Source of the DNA: Anaerolineaceae bacterium UBA1415
Lineage (GTDB): Bacteria; Chloroflexota; Anaerolineae; Anaerolineales; Anaerolineaceae
NCBI GenBank assembly: GCA_002305635.1
Contig: DBPR01000029.1
Span: 83,624 to 147,623 of the forward strand
Length of the DNA: 64,000 bases
Direction of reading: 5' to 3'
Positions 1-7,900 of this stretch are shown piece by piece. A model generated the notes under the pieces. The model saw only the letters and a program-made list of their open reading frames with translations. It ran no database searches and was not told where the DNA came from. The position numbers and the translations under genes were made by a program. Position 1 is the first letter of the stretch, and every line of letters begins with the position of its first letter.

Positions 1-1
1 T

Positions 2-448
2 GAAGAAGAAGGCATTGAAGTTTTGACCGCAGCCATGAACCTTGATCCGATCAGAGGAAAAAACGGCCTTGTCATTAAGCCCGACACTTTGATAGAAGAT
101 CTGAAAGCTGATGACTTGTTCGGTTTGGTCTTGCCCGGCGGCTGGGCGCCAGACAAATTGCGCCGCTACAAAGAAGTCACCGATCTGACAGCCGAAATGG
201 ACAAGCAAGGCAAAACGATCGGCATCATCTGCCACGGCGGTCTGCTGGCGATCTCCGCAAAGATCGTCAAAGGCAAAAAGACGGTCGGTTCACTTGGCAT
301 CAAGGACGACTTGCTCAACGCGGGCGCTGAGTGGGTTGACGAAGCCGCCTTCGCCGATGGCAACCAGGTCTGGGGTCGCGTGGTTGCTGACATCCCCGCC
401 TTCAATCGCGAGCTGGTCAAGGCACTAAAAGCAGCCAGCCAGGCCTGA
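2..448 (+). CDS. DJ-1/PfpI family protein, 5' partial
   Basis: The frame is open to the left edge of the window, so the N-terminus lies outside; a TTG at 23 is in frame but is unlikely to be the true start because conserved sequence precedes it (EEEGIEVLTA). Visible family features are the GGWAPDKLRR segment and the nucleophile elbow IICHGG with its cysteine, followed by VGSLGIKDDLLNAGAEWVD and a typical end. These proteins have the class I glutamine-amidotransferase-like fold; members have been described as intracellular proteases, deglycases or stress proteins, and the exact activity cannot be read here. It stands 56 bases before pdxS and is probably a separate transcription unit. Confidence 0.88.
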   Translation, partial: EEEGIEVLTAAMNLDPIRGKNGLVIKPDTLIEDLKADDLFGLVLPGGWAPDKLRRYKEVTDLTAEMDKQGKTIGIICHGGLLAISAKIVKGKKTVGSLGIKDDLLNAGAEWVDEAAFADGNQVWGRVVADIPAFNRELVKALKAASQA

Positions 449-451
449 TGG

Positions 452-460
452 TGGTACAAT
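452..460 (+). promoter_or_regulatory. extended -10 element before pdxS
   Basis: TGGTACAAT is a TGn-extended -10 box (TACAAT at 455-460). No good -35 is seen 17 bases upstream. It lies 45 bases before the pdxS start and just after the PfpI stop. Similar TGnTAnAAT boxes occur before several other genes in the window. Confidence 0.4.
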
Positions 461-504
461 CTCATTAGAATAATAAATTAGCAATGATCGTTGCAGGAGG
501 TTGA

Positions 505-1392
505 ATGACACAGGAAAAAAATGGTTTTGGAGTAAAAAAGGGTCTCGCAGAGATGCTTAAAGGCGGCGTGATCATGGACGTTGTCACCGCGGATCAGGCA
601 AAAATTGCCGAAGATGCGGGTGCCGTGGCTGTTATGGCGCTTGAACGCGTTCCCGCTGACATCCGCGCTATGGGCGGCATCGCGCGCATGAGCGACCCTG
701 AACTTGTTTTGAAAATTATGGAAGCGGTAAGTATTCCCGTCATGGCGAAATGCCGTATTGGTCATTTTGTTGAAGCTCAGATTCTTGAGTCACTTGGTGT
801 GGACTACATTGACGAATCCGAAGTGCTGACCCCTGCCGATGAAGCTTATCACATTAACAAACACGCCTTTAAAGTCCCCTTTGTTTGCGGCTGCAAGAAC
901 CTTGGCGAAGCCCTGCGCCGTATTGGCGAAGGCGCTGCCATGATGCGCACCAAAGGCGAACCCGGCACCGGAGATGTGGTCGAAGCCGTTCGTCACGCGC
1001 GCACGGTCTACAGCCAGATCCGTCACCTGCAAAGCCTGCCGTTGGAAGAAGTTATGACTTTCGCCAAAGACAATCAGGCTCCCTACGAGCTTTGTTTGCA
1101 GGTGCGCGAGCTTGGGAATCTGCCGGTGGTCAATTTTGCTGCTGGCGGCATTGCCACCCCAGCCGATGCCGCGCTGATGATGCAGCTTGGCGTGGATGGT
1201 ATTTTTGTTGGCTCTGGCATTTTCAAATCCGGCGACCCAGTCAAACGGGCTGAAGCCATCGTCAAAGCCACAACACACTACAACGAACCCGGCATTTTGG
1301 CTGAAGTCAGCCGCAATCTGGGCGAGGCAATGGTCGGTCGTTCGGCAACCCAATTGCCCGAAAACGAAAAAATGTCCGACCGCGGTTGGTAA
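505..1392 (+). CDS. pdxS: pyridoxal 5'-phosphate synthase, lyase subunit PdxS
   Basis: PdxS (Pdx1) condenses ribose 5-phosphate, glyceraldehyde 3-phosphate and ammonia from PdxT into pyridoxal 5'-phosphate in the DXP-independent vitamin B6 pathway. The 295 residues match the usual length. The (beta/alpha)8 barrel shows the family signatures KGGVIMDVV near the N-terminus, MAKCRIGHFVEAQ with Lys82, and MRTKGEPGTG with Lys150; these are the two lysines that carry covalent intermediates in the family. The GGIATPADAALMMQLG phosphate-binding segment follows. The ATG has a strong AGGAGG ribosome site 6 bases upstream. pdxT starts 17 bases after the stop, so the two are co-transcribed. Confidence 0.97.
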   Translation: MTQEKNGFGVKKGLAEMLKGGVIMDVVTADQAKIAEDAGAVAVMALERVPADIRAMGGIARMSDPELVLKIMEAVSIPVMAKCRIGHFVEAQILESLGVDYIDESEVLTPADEAYHINKHAFKVPFVCGCKNLGEALRRIGEGAAMMRTKGEPGTGDVVEAVRHARTVYSQIRHLQSLPLEEVMTFAKDNQAPYELCLQVRELGNLPVVNFAAGGIATPADAALMMQLGVDGIFVGSGIFKSGDPVKRAEAIVKATTHYNEPGILAEVSRNLGEAMVGRSATQLPENEKMSDRGW

Positions 1393-1409
1393 ACCTTAAA
1401 AAGACCATA

Positions 1410-1994
1410 ATGAAATTTGGCGTTTTGGCCCTGCAGGGCGACTTTCGTGAACATCGCATCAGCCTCGAGAAACTCGGGGCTGATGTTACAGAAGTGCGGC
1501 TGCCAGCACATCTTGATGGGTTGTCTGGCCTGATCATCCCTGGTGGCGAATCGACCGCCATCGGAAAATTAATGGTTGCCTACAAGCTGCTCGAGCCGAT
1601 CCGCCAATTTGGCAAAACCCACGCCATCTGGGGCACCTGCGCTGGCGCGATTTTGCTGGCAAAGAACGTGGGAAAAGATCAGCCTCTGCTTGGTCTGATG
1701 GACATCACCATCCAACGCAACGCCTTTGGCAGGCAGATCGACTCGTTTGAAATTGATCTTCCCGTTCCATTTTTGACCCCACCGCAACCGGATTATCAAC
1801 TCACCTTCATTCGCGGGCCGATCATCACCGAGGTTCATGGAAACGCGCGACCGCTGCTCAGCCTTCCGGATGGGCGCATCATCGCTGCCCAACAAGGCAA
1901 ACTGCTGGCAACCTCTTTTCACCCCGAATTGACCGAAGACCTTCGTTTTCACCAGTATTTTATGGAGTTAGCCCAATCAGGATACGCAGACTAA
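1410..1994 (+). CDS. pdxT: pyridoxal 5'-phosphate synthase, glutaminase subunit PdxT
   Basis: PdxT (Pdx2) hydrolyses glutamine and passes ammonia to PdxS. The start is placed at ATG 1410 (MKFGVLALQGDFREH), the invariant N-terminus of the family, rather than at an in-frame TTG 24 bases upstream that overlaps pdxS. The class I glutamine amidotransferase triad is visible: Cys77 in WGTCAGAILL, His171 and Glu173 in SFHPELTED; the GGEST oxyanion segment is present at about residue 46. The 194 residues are the normal length. It directly follows pdxS and overlaps an open frame that continues into the next gene. Confidence 0.96.
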   Translation: MKFGVLALQGDFREHRISLEKLGADVTEVRLPAHLDGLSGLIIPGGESTAIGKLMVAYKLLEPIRQFGKTHAIWGTCAGAILLAKNVGKDQPLLGLMDITIQRNAFGRQIDSFEIDLPVPFLTPPQPDYQLTFIRGPIITEVHGNARPLLSLPDGRIIAAQQGKLLATSFHPELTEDLRFHQYFMELAQSGYAD

Positions 1995-2035
1995 GCCCTT
2001 TTGACCTCTATAAGATCAGTCGTCAAAGCCTTTAT

Positions 2036-2911
2036 GTGCAAGGTCTGGATACCAGTCGGCTTCTAACCCGTGGGGAACCTTTCAACTTTCGCAACCTGAT
2101 GCGGCGGGTTTCCCCAACCGTTGATCTGGCCGCCGTGATCTGGGACGAAATTAAGCGTGAAACAACTTTCGGCCAAATTGAGAAAAACGAATATTCCGAT
2201 TATGCTCAACTGAGCTATCTTGGCGGGTTTGACCAACCCGAAAGCAGGGTCATCGCTGGCATTCTCGAAGAGCTGGCTGTCACTGCCGGGGAATGGAGCG
2301 CCTTTGGTATTTTGGCGGAATTGCCTGAGGATTCGCCCCTTTTTGAGGGATTTCGAATGGCAGGCTTCAGCATCTGGTCGCGCCAACAGATCTACCTGTT
2401 CGATATCGCTAAAACAGCCTGTAAGAACGCCTCCTGGCAGCCTTTTTCCGCCCAGGATATGATCAAAATTAGACAATTTCACAAGAAATTAGTGCCGTTA
2501 TTCATACAACCCATGGTTCCGGTGGATCGCAGAGCCGAAAATGGTCTGGTCGCTTTTTCTGAAAAAGGGGAGCTATTGGCTTTTGCCGAACTATACCAGG
2601 GGCCCAAGGGAATTTGGACACAGCCTTATATCAGCGCCGAGGCAGATATCCCGGGCTTGCTGAGCCAGCTCTGCGCGGCAATTCCCAATCCTAACCGCCT
2701 CCCCATCTATCTGTGCACCCGATCCTACCAACCCCTGATCGCAGACGCGGCAAATAAACTTGGGCTAACGCACACCGGAGCCCAAAACCTGATGGTCAAA
2801 CATCTCGTTCTTCGGAATAAAGTGGAGCAAAGCAGCTTGCAGAAGATCTTCGAAAGCGGTTCGATCGAAGGCTCCCTTCCCGTTTCAAACATGAAGAGTA
2901 AACCACGTTGA
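2036..2911 (+). CDS. GNAT-like acetyltransferase, start uncertain
   Basis: A 291-residue protein from GTG 2036. The middle part (AFGILAELPEDSPLFEGFRMAG, SIWSRQQIYLF) resembles the C-terminal strand pattern of GNAT acetyltransferases, and a second, weaker GNAT-like half follows; substrate unknown. The open frame continues upstream over the pdxT stop and encodes IRRLSPFDLYKISRQSLYVQ, which reads like the natural first strand and helix of a GNAT domain, yet it holds no ATG, GTG or TTG. Either GTG 2036 is used and the match is chance, or a rare start (ATC/ATA near 1976-1982) or a sequence error is involved. It sits in the pdxST unit, one base before the next gene. Confidence 0.6.
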   Translation: MQGLDTSRLLTRGEPFNFRNLMRRVSPTVDLAAVIWDEIKRETTFGQIEKNEYSDYAQLSYLGGFDQPESRVIAGILEELAVTAGEWSAFGILAELPEDSPLFEGFRMAGFSIWSRQQIYLFDIAKTACKNASWQPFSAQDMIKIRQFHKKLVPLFIQPMVPVDRRAENGLVAFSEKGELLAFAELYQGPKGIWTQPYISAEADIPGLLSQLCAAIPNPNRLPIYLCTRSYQPLIADAANKLGLTHTGAQNLMVKHLVLRNKVEQSSLQKIFESGSIEGSLPVSNMKSKPR

Positions 2912-2912
2912 T

Positions 2913-3509
2913 ATGTCCGCGAATAAATCCCTGAAACTTTTTAATCATATCGCACCATTTTACGCACTTGCCTATCGATGGCAGCGAAAGCATCACCACG
3001 AGATCTACGCGAATCTTCCTCACTGCGATCTTTCACGATACTCGTCCATCCTTGACTTTGGTTGTGGTAATGGAGCAATGGCAGCTGTATTCACCGAACT
3101 CGGTTTGAAAACGATCGGAGTAGACCAATCTCTGGGCATGCTTCGGGTTGCCAAAAAGCAAAAAGAAAACCAGGCTGTAACTTTTATTCAGGTCGGAAAT
3201 GACAACCGCCTTCCCTTCGCTTCTAAAAGCTTTGACATTGTCCTTGCAGCTTATGTTGCCCACGGAATCCAACCCGAACAGCGACTCAAGCTTTATGCCG
3301 AAATGAAACGACTAAGCCGTTATTTGGTGATTTTGCACGAATATAATCAAAACCGCTCTTTGTTGACCAGTATTGTTGAATGTGCTGAAGGCGGAGATTA
3401 TTTCAACTTCATCAGAATTGTGCAAGATGAATTAAAAGGATTTTTTGGCAATCTTCAGGTTATCGAGCTTGGCGGCCGGGCAAGTTGTTACATCTGCACC
3501 GTTTCGTGA
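2913..3509 (+). CDS. class I SAM-dependent methyltransferase
   Basis: 198 residues with the Rossmann methyltransferase signature: motif I ILDFGCGNGAMAAVF at about 47-61, the acidic residue ending strand 2 in TIGVDQSLGML, and the motif after strand 4 in SFDIVLAAYVAHGI. The N-terminal FNHIAPFYALAYRW resembles UbiE/Coq5-type and Methyltransf_11 proteins. The substrate cannot be told. ATG lies one base after the previous stop, so translation is probably coupled to the GNAT-like gene. Confidence 0.8.
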   Translation: MSANKSLKLFNHIAPFYALAYRWQRKHHHEIYANLPHCDLSRYSSILDFGCGNGAMAAVFTELGLKTIGVDQSLGMLRVAKKQKENQAVTFIQVGNDNRLPFASKSFDIVLAAYVAHGIQPEQRLKLYAEMKRLSRYLVILHEYNQNRSLLTSIVECAEGGDYFNFIRIVQDELKGFFGNLQVIELGGRASCYICTVS

Positions 3510-3746
3510 TCTTGTCTTATATTAATATAAATCCTAAATATAATCCCAGGCGCAAAACCATCGCTCTTATAATGTGTTTTACAAGGAAATCTCGTCATTG
3601 TTGACTGAGCTAATTTAGAAAATGCTTGGATTGTTTTTCAGGGCATTAAAATGGGAAGATATGGTTTTAAGAAACTGCCAGATGAGGTTTTAGATGCCTT
3701 ATTTTTTCACGGTGGGTGAGGCATCCTCATTCTTATGTCTGTCCGC

Positions 3747-5266
3747 ACCTGACTTGCACGTTTTAGTGCCCTGAAGAGAGCTTTTTGAGCATATTTTGAA
3801 CGTTTTCAGGAATCTCTGGTTCGATCAACACCAGTTCATTCCTGATTTTCACTTCTGCTGACCTAAGTGGGCGGATGGTTTTGATGAATTGTTTTATGCT
3901 CACACCAGTCTGCCTCTCGATATTCCTGCTAATCGCCAAAGCAGCAAACACAATTGTGAGGTGGGCTTCAATCGCGTTTCTTTTTTGATGATAAATGGGT
4001 CGGGCTTTGAGGTCTGACTTCATCATCCGAAAGCTGGTTTCCACTTGAAAAAGCTGATGATAACAAGCAATCACCTCTTCATCCGGGATGTCCAGATTAG
4101 TCACATAGCCTTTGATTCCCACCAATGCTCTCGCCTTCTCAATTAGCTCCAGGTTCAGATATTTTTATCTGACCATCAATGGATATTTCTGCCTTAGCAA
4201 TCTGTTTCTCGATGTTACGCGTGTCCAGTGCCGCCCGTTTCTCGCGATATTGATAGACGATGCGATAGTTTTTCTCTTCTGACACCACGATCTGCTGGTC
4301 CTGCAGGGCTTTGGACCTGCTAAACTCAGCTATCTCATAGGGCACTTTGTTCAGACGAGAGCCCACAATGTAGGTGTAGCCAGCTTTGGTGAGTTCATCA
4401 AAGTTGCTGGTACTGAGCATAGCTGCATCTGCCACCACTGTGACTTTCTTCAAGTTGTGCTCCGCCTGAAATGCCTGAATAACCGATAGTATGGTTTATT
4501 CCCTTCAAAGCTTTGTAAGCCCAAAGGAAAGCCGTTTTTATCCACCAGAAGCCCAATTATGATTTGAGGTTCCAATCGGCGTTCTTTACTCAATCCTGGT
4601 TTGCGATACTCATCTTCCTTCTGCACTTCAAAGTACAGACTGGTGACATCGTATAACACCAAACTCAAGCTCTCGCCGTGTATGTGATCAAAACAGGCTT
4701 GAGTGATGACTTTTCGATAGTCTTGCCCTGAAGCCCGATCAAGTGTTCGGTACAGCTTCCCTCTATTCCATTTTTCTGCGCCTAAGTCTTCCAAAATTCG
4801 CAAACTGTCTATCTTTGAGGTCGGTTCCACAATTCTTGCAATACATAATGACTCAAAGACCTCGTCATCTATGCTTGAAAATCCCAACCGGTCATACTGC
4901 TTTTTTAGTAAGTTCCACAACAGGGCTGAAAAAGTCCGTTTGACAGTCATTTGTGTGGGACTGGGATCGTCTGTGAATAATGCTAATTGCTTACCTTGGA
5001 TTTGTTTGTGCGCAACAGATAAAAGCATTTCCAGTTCTGTTTTGCTATGTGCACTGCCAATATGCTTCAGGCGTATGATCTTGCCTTGCTGTTTGGTGAC
5101 GATTTGTACTGCAGTAGCACCGCTGGCTGTTTTCACTTTACGAATGTAGGTCATTTCCTTGATTCCAACCCATCTGTCCCGTCCATTTAGTGCCCTGAAA
5201 TCACCAATTTTTCATCTTTTTACTCGATGAATTGTTGGATTATCACTAAAAGCGTGCAAGTCAGGT
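3747..5266 (-). mobile_element. IS1634-type insertion sequence, inactive
   Basis: The element is bounded by imperfect terminal inverted repeats: acctgacttgcacg then ttttagtg at 3747-3768, against the reverse complement of 5244-5266, which differs by one inserted base. It holds a single transposase broken by two frameshifts. No clear target duplication was found next to the ends. A short direct repeat, ttttagtgccctgaa at 3761 and tttagtgccctgaa near 5187, also occurs inside the element. Family assignment rests on the transposase sequence. Confidence 0.75.
3763..5154 (-). pseudogene. IS1634 family transposase with two frameshifts
   Basis: Three consecutive pieces on the minus strand make one transposase: 5154-4450 (start MTYIRKVKTASGATAVQIV, typical of IS1634 transposases), 4453-4139 and 4125-3763. 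The DDE residues are spread over them: Asp in LVLYDVTSLYFE, Asp in VVADAAMLS, Glu in YHQLFQVETSFRMMKSDLK. The first break lies near 4450-4490, where the frame changes after LQSFEGNK; the second near 4125-4150. Without both corrections no active enzyme can be made, so the copy is probably dead, unless a full-length copy elsewhere acts on its ends. Confidence 0.85.
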
Positions 5267-5560
5267 ACCAGGCTTCAGGATAATCGAAAAAACGCGATAT
5301 GTTAGAAAAAATTTCATAAGTTTCGGATACATTAATATTTGTTGTTTTTTCAAGCATACTTCTTGCTCTATGATCTGTATAAACTGGGGAATGATGTTCT
5401 GGGTAGCGACCTGATCTTCATTAATTATTCTGGGGTGGAGATCTGGTGTTTACGGATGAAGACTTCGACCAGTCCCAGAACTATTAAAATCACTCTGGAA
5501 TAGAATCAACCATGTTTAATTACTAAAATTGTACAATAATTTTTTGGTTTCACTTATTAA

Positions 5561-6364
5561 TTACGGTCGTGGGTTAAACAAGGTAACAACAAACATTGTC
5601 CTTATGGCCGTGTCTTTCTCTTCCGGAGTGGCTGTATTTTGTATAAACCTAATCAGGGAATTATAATGAAATTCATCCAAAGTATCCGATAATAAGGCAT
5701 CCATCGAGTCGTTGGGTAACACTTTCCTTACTTCATCTCCCCATAAAAATGAAACATTCAATACTCTCTCGTCGGTTGGTGTCTCATAATTTGTATAAAA
5801 ATACGAATCTTCCGGTGGATAGGTAAAAGATAAAGGGACTAACTCACCGTTTCTTTTATCCATATAGACAAAAGTCTTGGTCAATATTTCTTCGTTTTGG
5901 AATATAAATTTATAGGAACTAATCACCGGCCACTCAGAAGATATAAACATTAATCTTCCTAGGTTATAACTTATGCTTGTATGTTCATCACTGATAGTCG
6001 GTCCGGTATAAGTTTTTAACTTCTCGTAAACTTGTTTTAAATATTCATCCTGAAAAAGGGTAAAAATTTCCGGGTCGTCGATGGGAGAGGGAGCCAGGAC
6101 TACAGTGTCAAATTCCTCTTTGGTTTGGGGATCCTGGAAAATGTCTCCTTGAATTAAAGATTCTGTAGTGGGAATCAGAGTTTCAGTGGCAGTGGAGGTG
6201 GCTTGAACTACAGTTGAGGTGACTGACTCCTGGGTTGGGAGATCGGTCAAGGTTGCAACCTCACTGAGGTCGGATTGGGAATTTATCGGCGTACAAGCCA
6301 CAGTTACCCAGATAATAATTAGGACTGTAATCAAGTTTCTAACTACACAAGATTTTAAACTCAT
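5561..6364 (-). CDS. predicted lipoprotein of unknown function
   Basis: 267 residues. The N-terminus has a hydrophobic signal segment (LITVLIIIWVTVAC) ending in a lipobox cysteine, then a Ser/Thr-rich linker of about 60 residues (ATSTATETLIPTTES) and a globular part with no motif I recognise (EEILTKTFVYMDKRNGELV, FLWGDEVRKVLPND). It is therefore probably anchored on the outer face of the membrane. It is transcribed alone; the flanks hold an IS element and a non-coding stretch. Confidence 0.65.
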   Translation of the reverse strand: MSLKSCVVRNLITVLIIIWVTVACTPINSQSDLSEVATLTDLPTQESVTSTVVQATSTATETLIPTTESLIQGDIFQDPQTKEEFDTVVLAPSPIDDPEIFTLFQDEYLKQVYEKLKTYTGPTISDEHTSISYNLGRLMFISSEWPVISSYKFIFQNEEILTKTFVYMDKRNGELVPLSFTYPPEDSYFYTNYETPTDERVLNVSFLWGDEVRKVLPNDSMDALLSDTLDEFHYNSLIRFIQNTATPEEKDTAIRTMFVVTLFNPRP

Positions 6365-6834
6365 TTATCCTCTAAACTCTCTAATTCACGCCGTTCTGTA
6401 TATGTGAATTATATTATTAAATGTGCATAAGAGAATTTACATGTTTATGATAAAACAATAGAAAAACACCCTTTAGTCAAATGACTTTCTTCTTAATATG
6501 CAAAAAATAGGAGGAGTTAATTGCAACAATAAGGAAATAATTGAGGTTTTCAATTCCCACTTCAATTGGAACATCCTTAAATTTGCCGCAAAAGTTGACC
6601 TCAGGGCTGCCAGCTAAGGAGTAGGTCGAAACGAAGTACCCGTAAAGGTATTGAACCCTTCTTTTGGGTTCAATTCGACGTCAATGAATGGATCAATTCG
6701 CGCTGATTACTTCCAAGGATGTTTCATGAAAATCAAAGGAGATATGGGGGTCATCGGACGCTCTGCGATCCGACCTGCAATGATACCAACGACTGATACG
6801 ACTGTTATGATCACAGTTATGATCGCTGAAAAAG
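6365..6834. other. non-coding stretch
   Basis: No convincing gene. Near 6590 the string aaaagttgacctcagg resembles the aaaagttgacctccagg at 6831, which carries the -35 box of the next gene; the earlier copy lacks a -10 box. An open frame at 6651-6890 has no ribosome site and no recognisable sequence. Confidence 0.4.
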
Positions 6835-6863
6835 TTGACCTCCAGGCCACCAGCGTCTATAAT
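6835..6863 (+). promoter_or_regulatory. sigma-70 type promoter of the SWIM gene
   Basis: TTGACC (6835-6840), a spacer of exactly 17 bases, and TATAAT (6858-6863). This is one of the two best promoters in the window and points at the SWIM-domain gene, with a leader of about 120 bases. Confidence 0.75.
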
Positions 6864-6989
6864 ATAGACACTATGCAGGAGTTAGCCTGATACGCATGAA
6901 CCGAAACTTTTCGGAATACTACAGATCAAAACACGCTGCCATTTTTCGACGCGTGTTTTTGTTTAATAACAGGAAAAGGAGCCAAAAAC

Positions 6990-7238
6990 ATGGATAGTGG
7001 ATTCATCGGTAAGATCGAAAAAGCCAAACGCTATGCTGAAGAGCGTGACCGCATCCAGCTCACCAGCTTTGAAGCCAGTTTTGATGGGGAGAACAACACT
7101 CACACGGTAACTTATCGGGATGGTCAGTGGCAGTGCACCTGTAATTACTTTCAGGCCAAAGGCATTTGCGCCCATACCATGGGGATGGAAATGATCCTCG
7201 AAGGCATGGTCCAGCCTCTCGAAGACGCAACGATCTAA
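6990..7238 (+). CDS. small SWIM zinc-finger protein
   Basis: 82 residues. The second half contains CTCNYFQAKGICAHTMGME, a CxC-x7-CxH SWIM zinc finger, preceded by a strand pair (NNTHTVTYRDGQWQ) as in other SWIM domains. SWIM domains bind DNA or proteins and normally form part of larger proteins (SWI2/SNF2 helicases, MuDR transposases); here the domain stands nearly alone. The ATG follows AAAAGGAGCC, a good ribosome site, and a near-consensus promoter lies upstream, so high expression is likely. A partner is not evident from the neighbours. Confidence 0.85.
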   Translation: MDSGFIGKIEKAKRYAEERDRIQLTSFEASFDGENNTHTVTYRDGQWQCTCNYFQAKGICAHTMGMEMILEGMVQPLEDATI

Positions 7239-7345
7239 GCCATAAATCGTTCGGACAATTCTTTTAATTTTTAAATAAACGCCGTTGGAGTTTCCCAGGC
7301 TCACTGTTTCTGGGCTTTTCTTCAGCCAGGATGAAACAGCGCTTG

Positions 7346-7401
7346 TTTAAGGGTAAAATCAGGCCAGGAATTAGCTAAAAAATGACCGCAACCCTCGCCT
7401 A
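7346..7401 (+). repeat. duplicated promoter and start of the GT39 gene
   Basis: Bases 7346-7372 are identical over 27 positions to 7866-7892, and both are followed by an ATG: atgaccgcaaccctcgcc here and atgactgcaacctccgcc at the real gene. Here the frame ends after 12 codons (MTATLAYLSFLY). This is a relic of a duplication of the 5' end of the gene at 7901, 520 bases upstream of it. The copied segment holds a TAAAAT -10-like box. Confidence 0.7.
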
Positions 7402-7571
7402 CCTGAGTTTCTTATACTAGCGCCCTATTGCGCTGCCCGTTTTAATGCAGAGGATTTCTCTTTTTTTCTTTGATGGAAAACCCGTTTTTGGAAAACGTAG
7501 AAAACTCAGAAAGTATCAACTGTAGCATCAGAACCTTGCAATGAAATCGAAGGCTTTGACATGCATAGACA

Positions 7572-7618
7572 GCGGACGGGGTCAATACCCTGCTTCGCGG
7601 GCACAGGTCCCCGTCCGT
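7572..7618. repeat. GGACGGGG palindromic repeat, copy 1
   Basis: Stem gcggacgggg (7572-7581) with ccccgtccgt (7609-7618), inner part rich in CCCTGC/GCGGGC. The same 50-base element is present in inverted orientation at 9588-9637, on the far side of the GT39 gene. It lies in a local duplication: atcagaaccttg occurs at about 7527 and again at 7718. Confidence 0.7.
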
Positions 7619-7685
7619 ACAGGTAGCTTACCTATAAACAGCTTGGTCTATACGGCAACTTAATATCGTCAAGTACCAAATGTAA

Positions 7686-7706
7686 GGATGGGGCTTGTCC
7701 CCATCC
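7686..7706. repeat. GGATGGGG hairpin
   Basis: Perfect 8-base stem ggatgggg / ccccatcc with a 5-base loop cttgt. Same class as the hairpins at 9870-9908 and 9974-9996. Confidence 0.65.
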
Positions 7707-7900
7707 GTAATTAAGCCAATCAGAACCTTGTAACAAAGATGTAAGTATTTGAAATACATATACAGCAGACCGGGACAGATGCTCGATTTTTTCTGTTTTA
7801 GTGGTCTAAATTTATCTATTTTCCTTAATGAAAACGCAGTTTTTTCAAAAGTGAGAAAATCAGGTTTTAAGGGTAAAATCAGGCCAGGAATTGTTTAAAA

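Noticed and set aside
6651..6890. 79-residue open frame upstream of the SWIM gene
   Set aside because: It has no ribosome site, no recognisable sequence, and it runs over the -35 and -10 boxes of the next gene.
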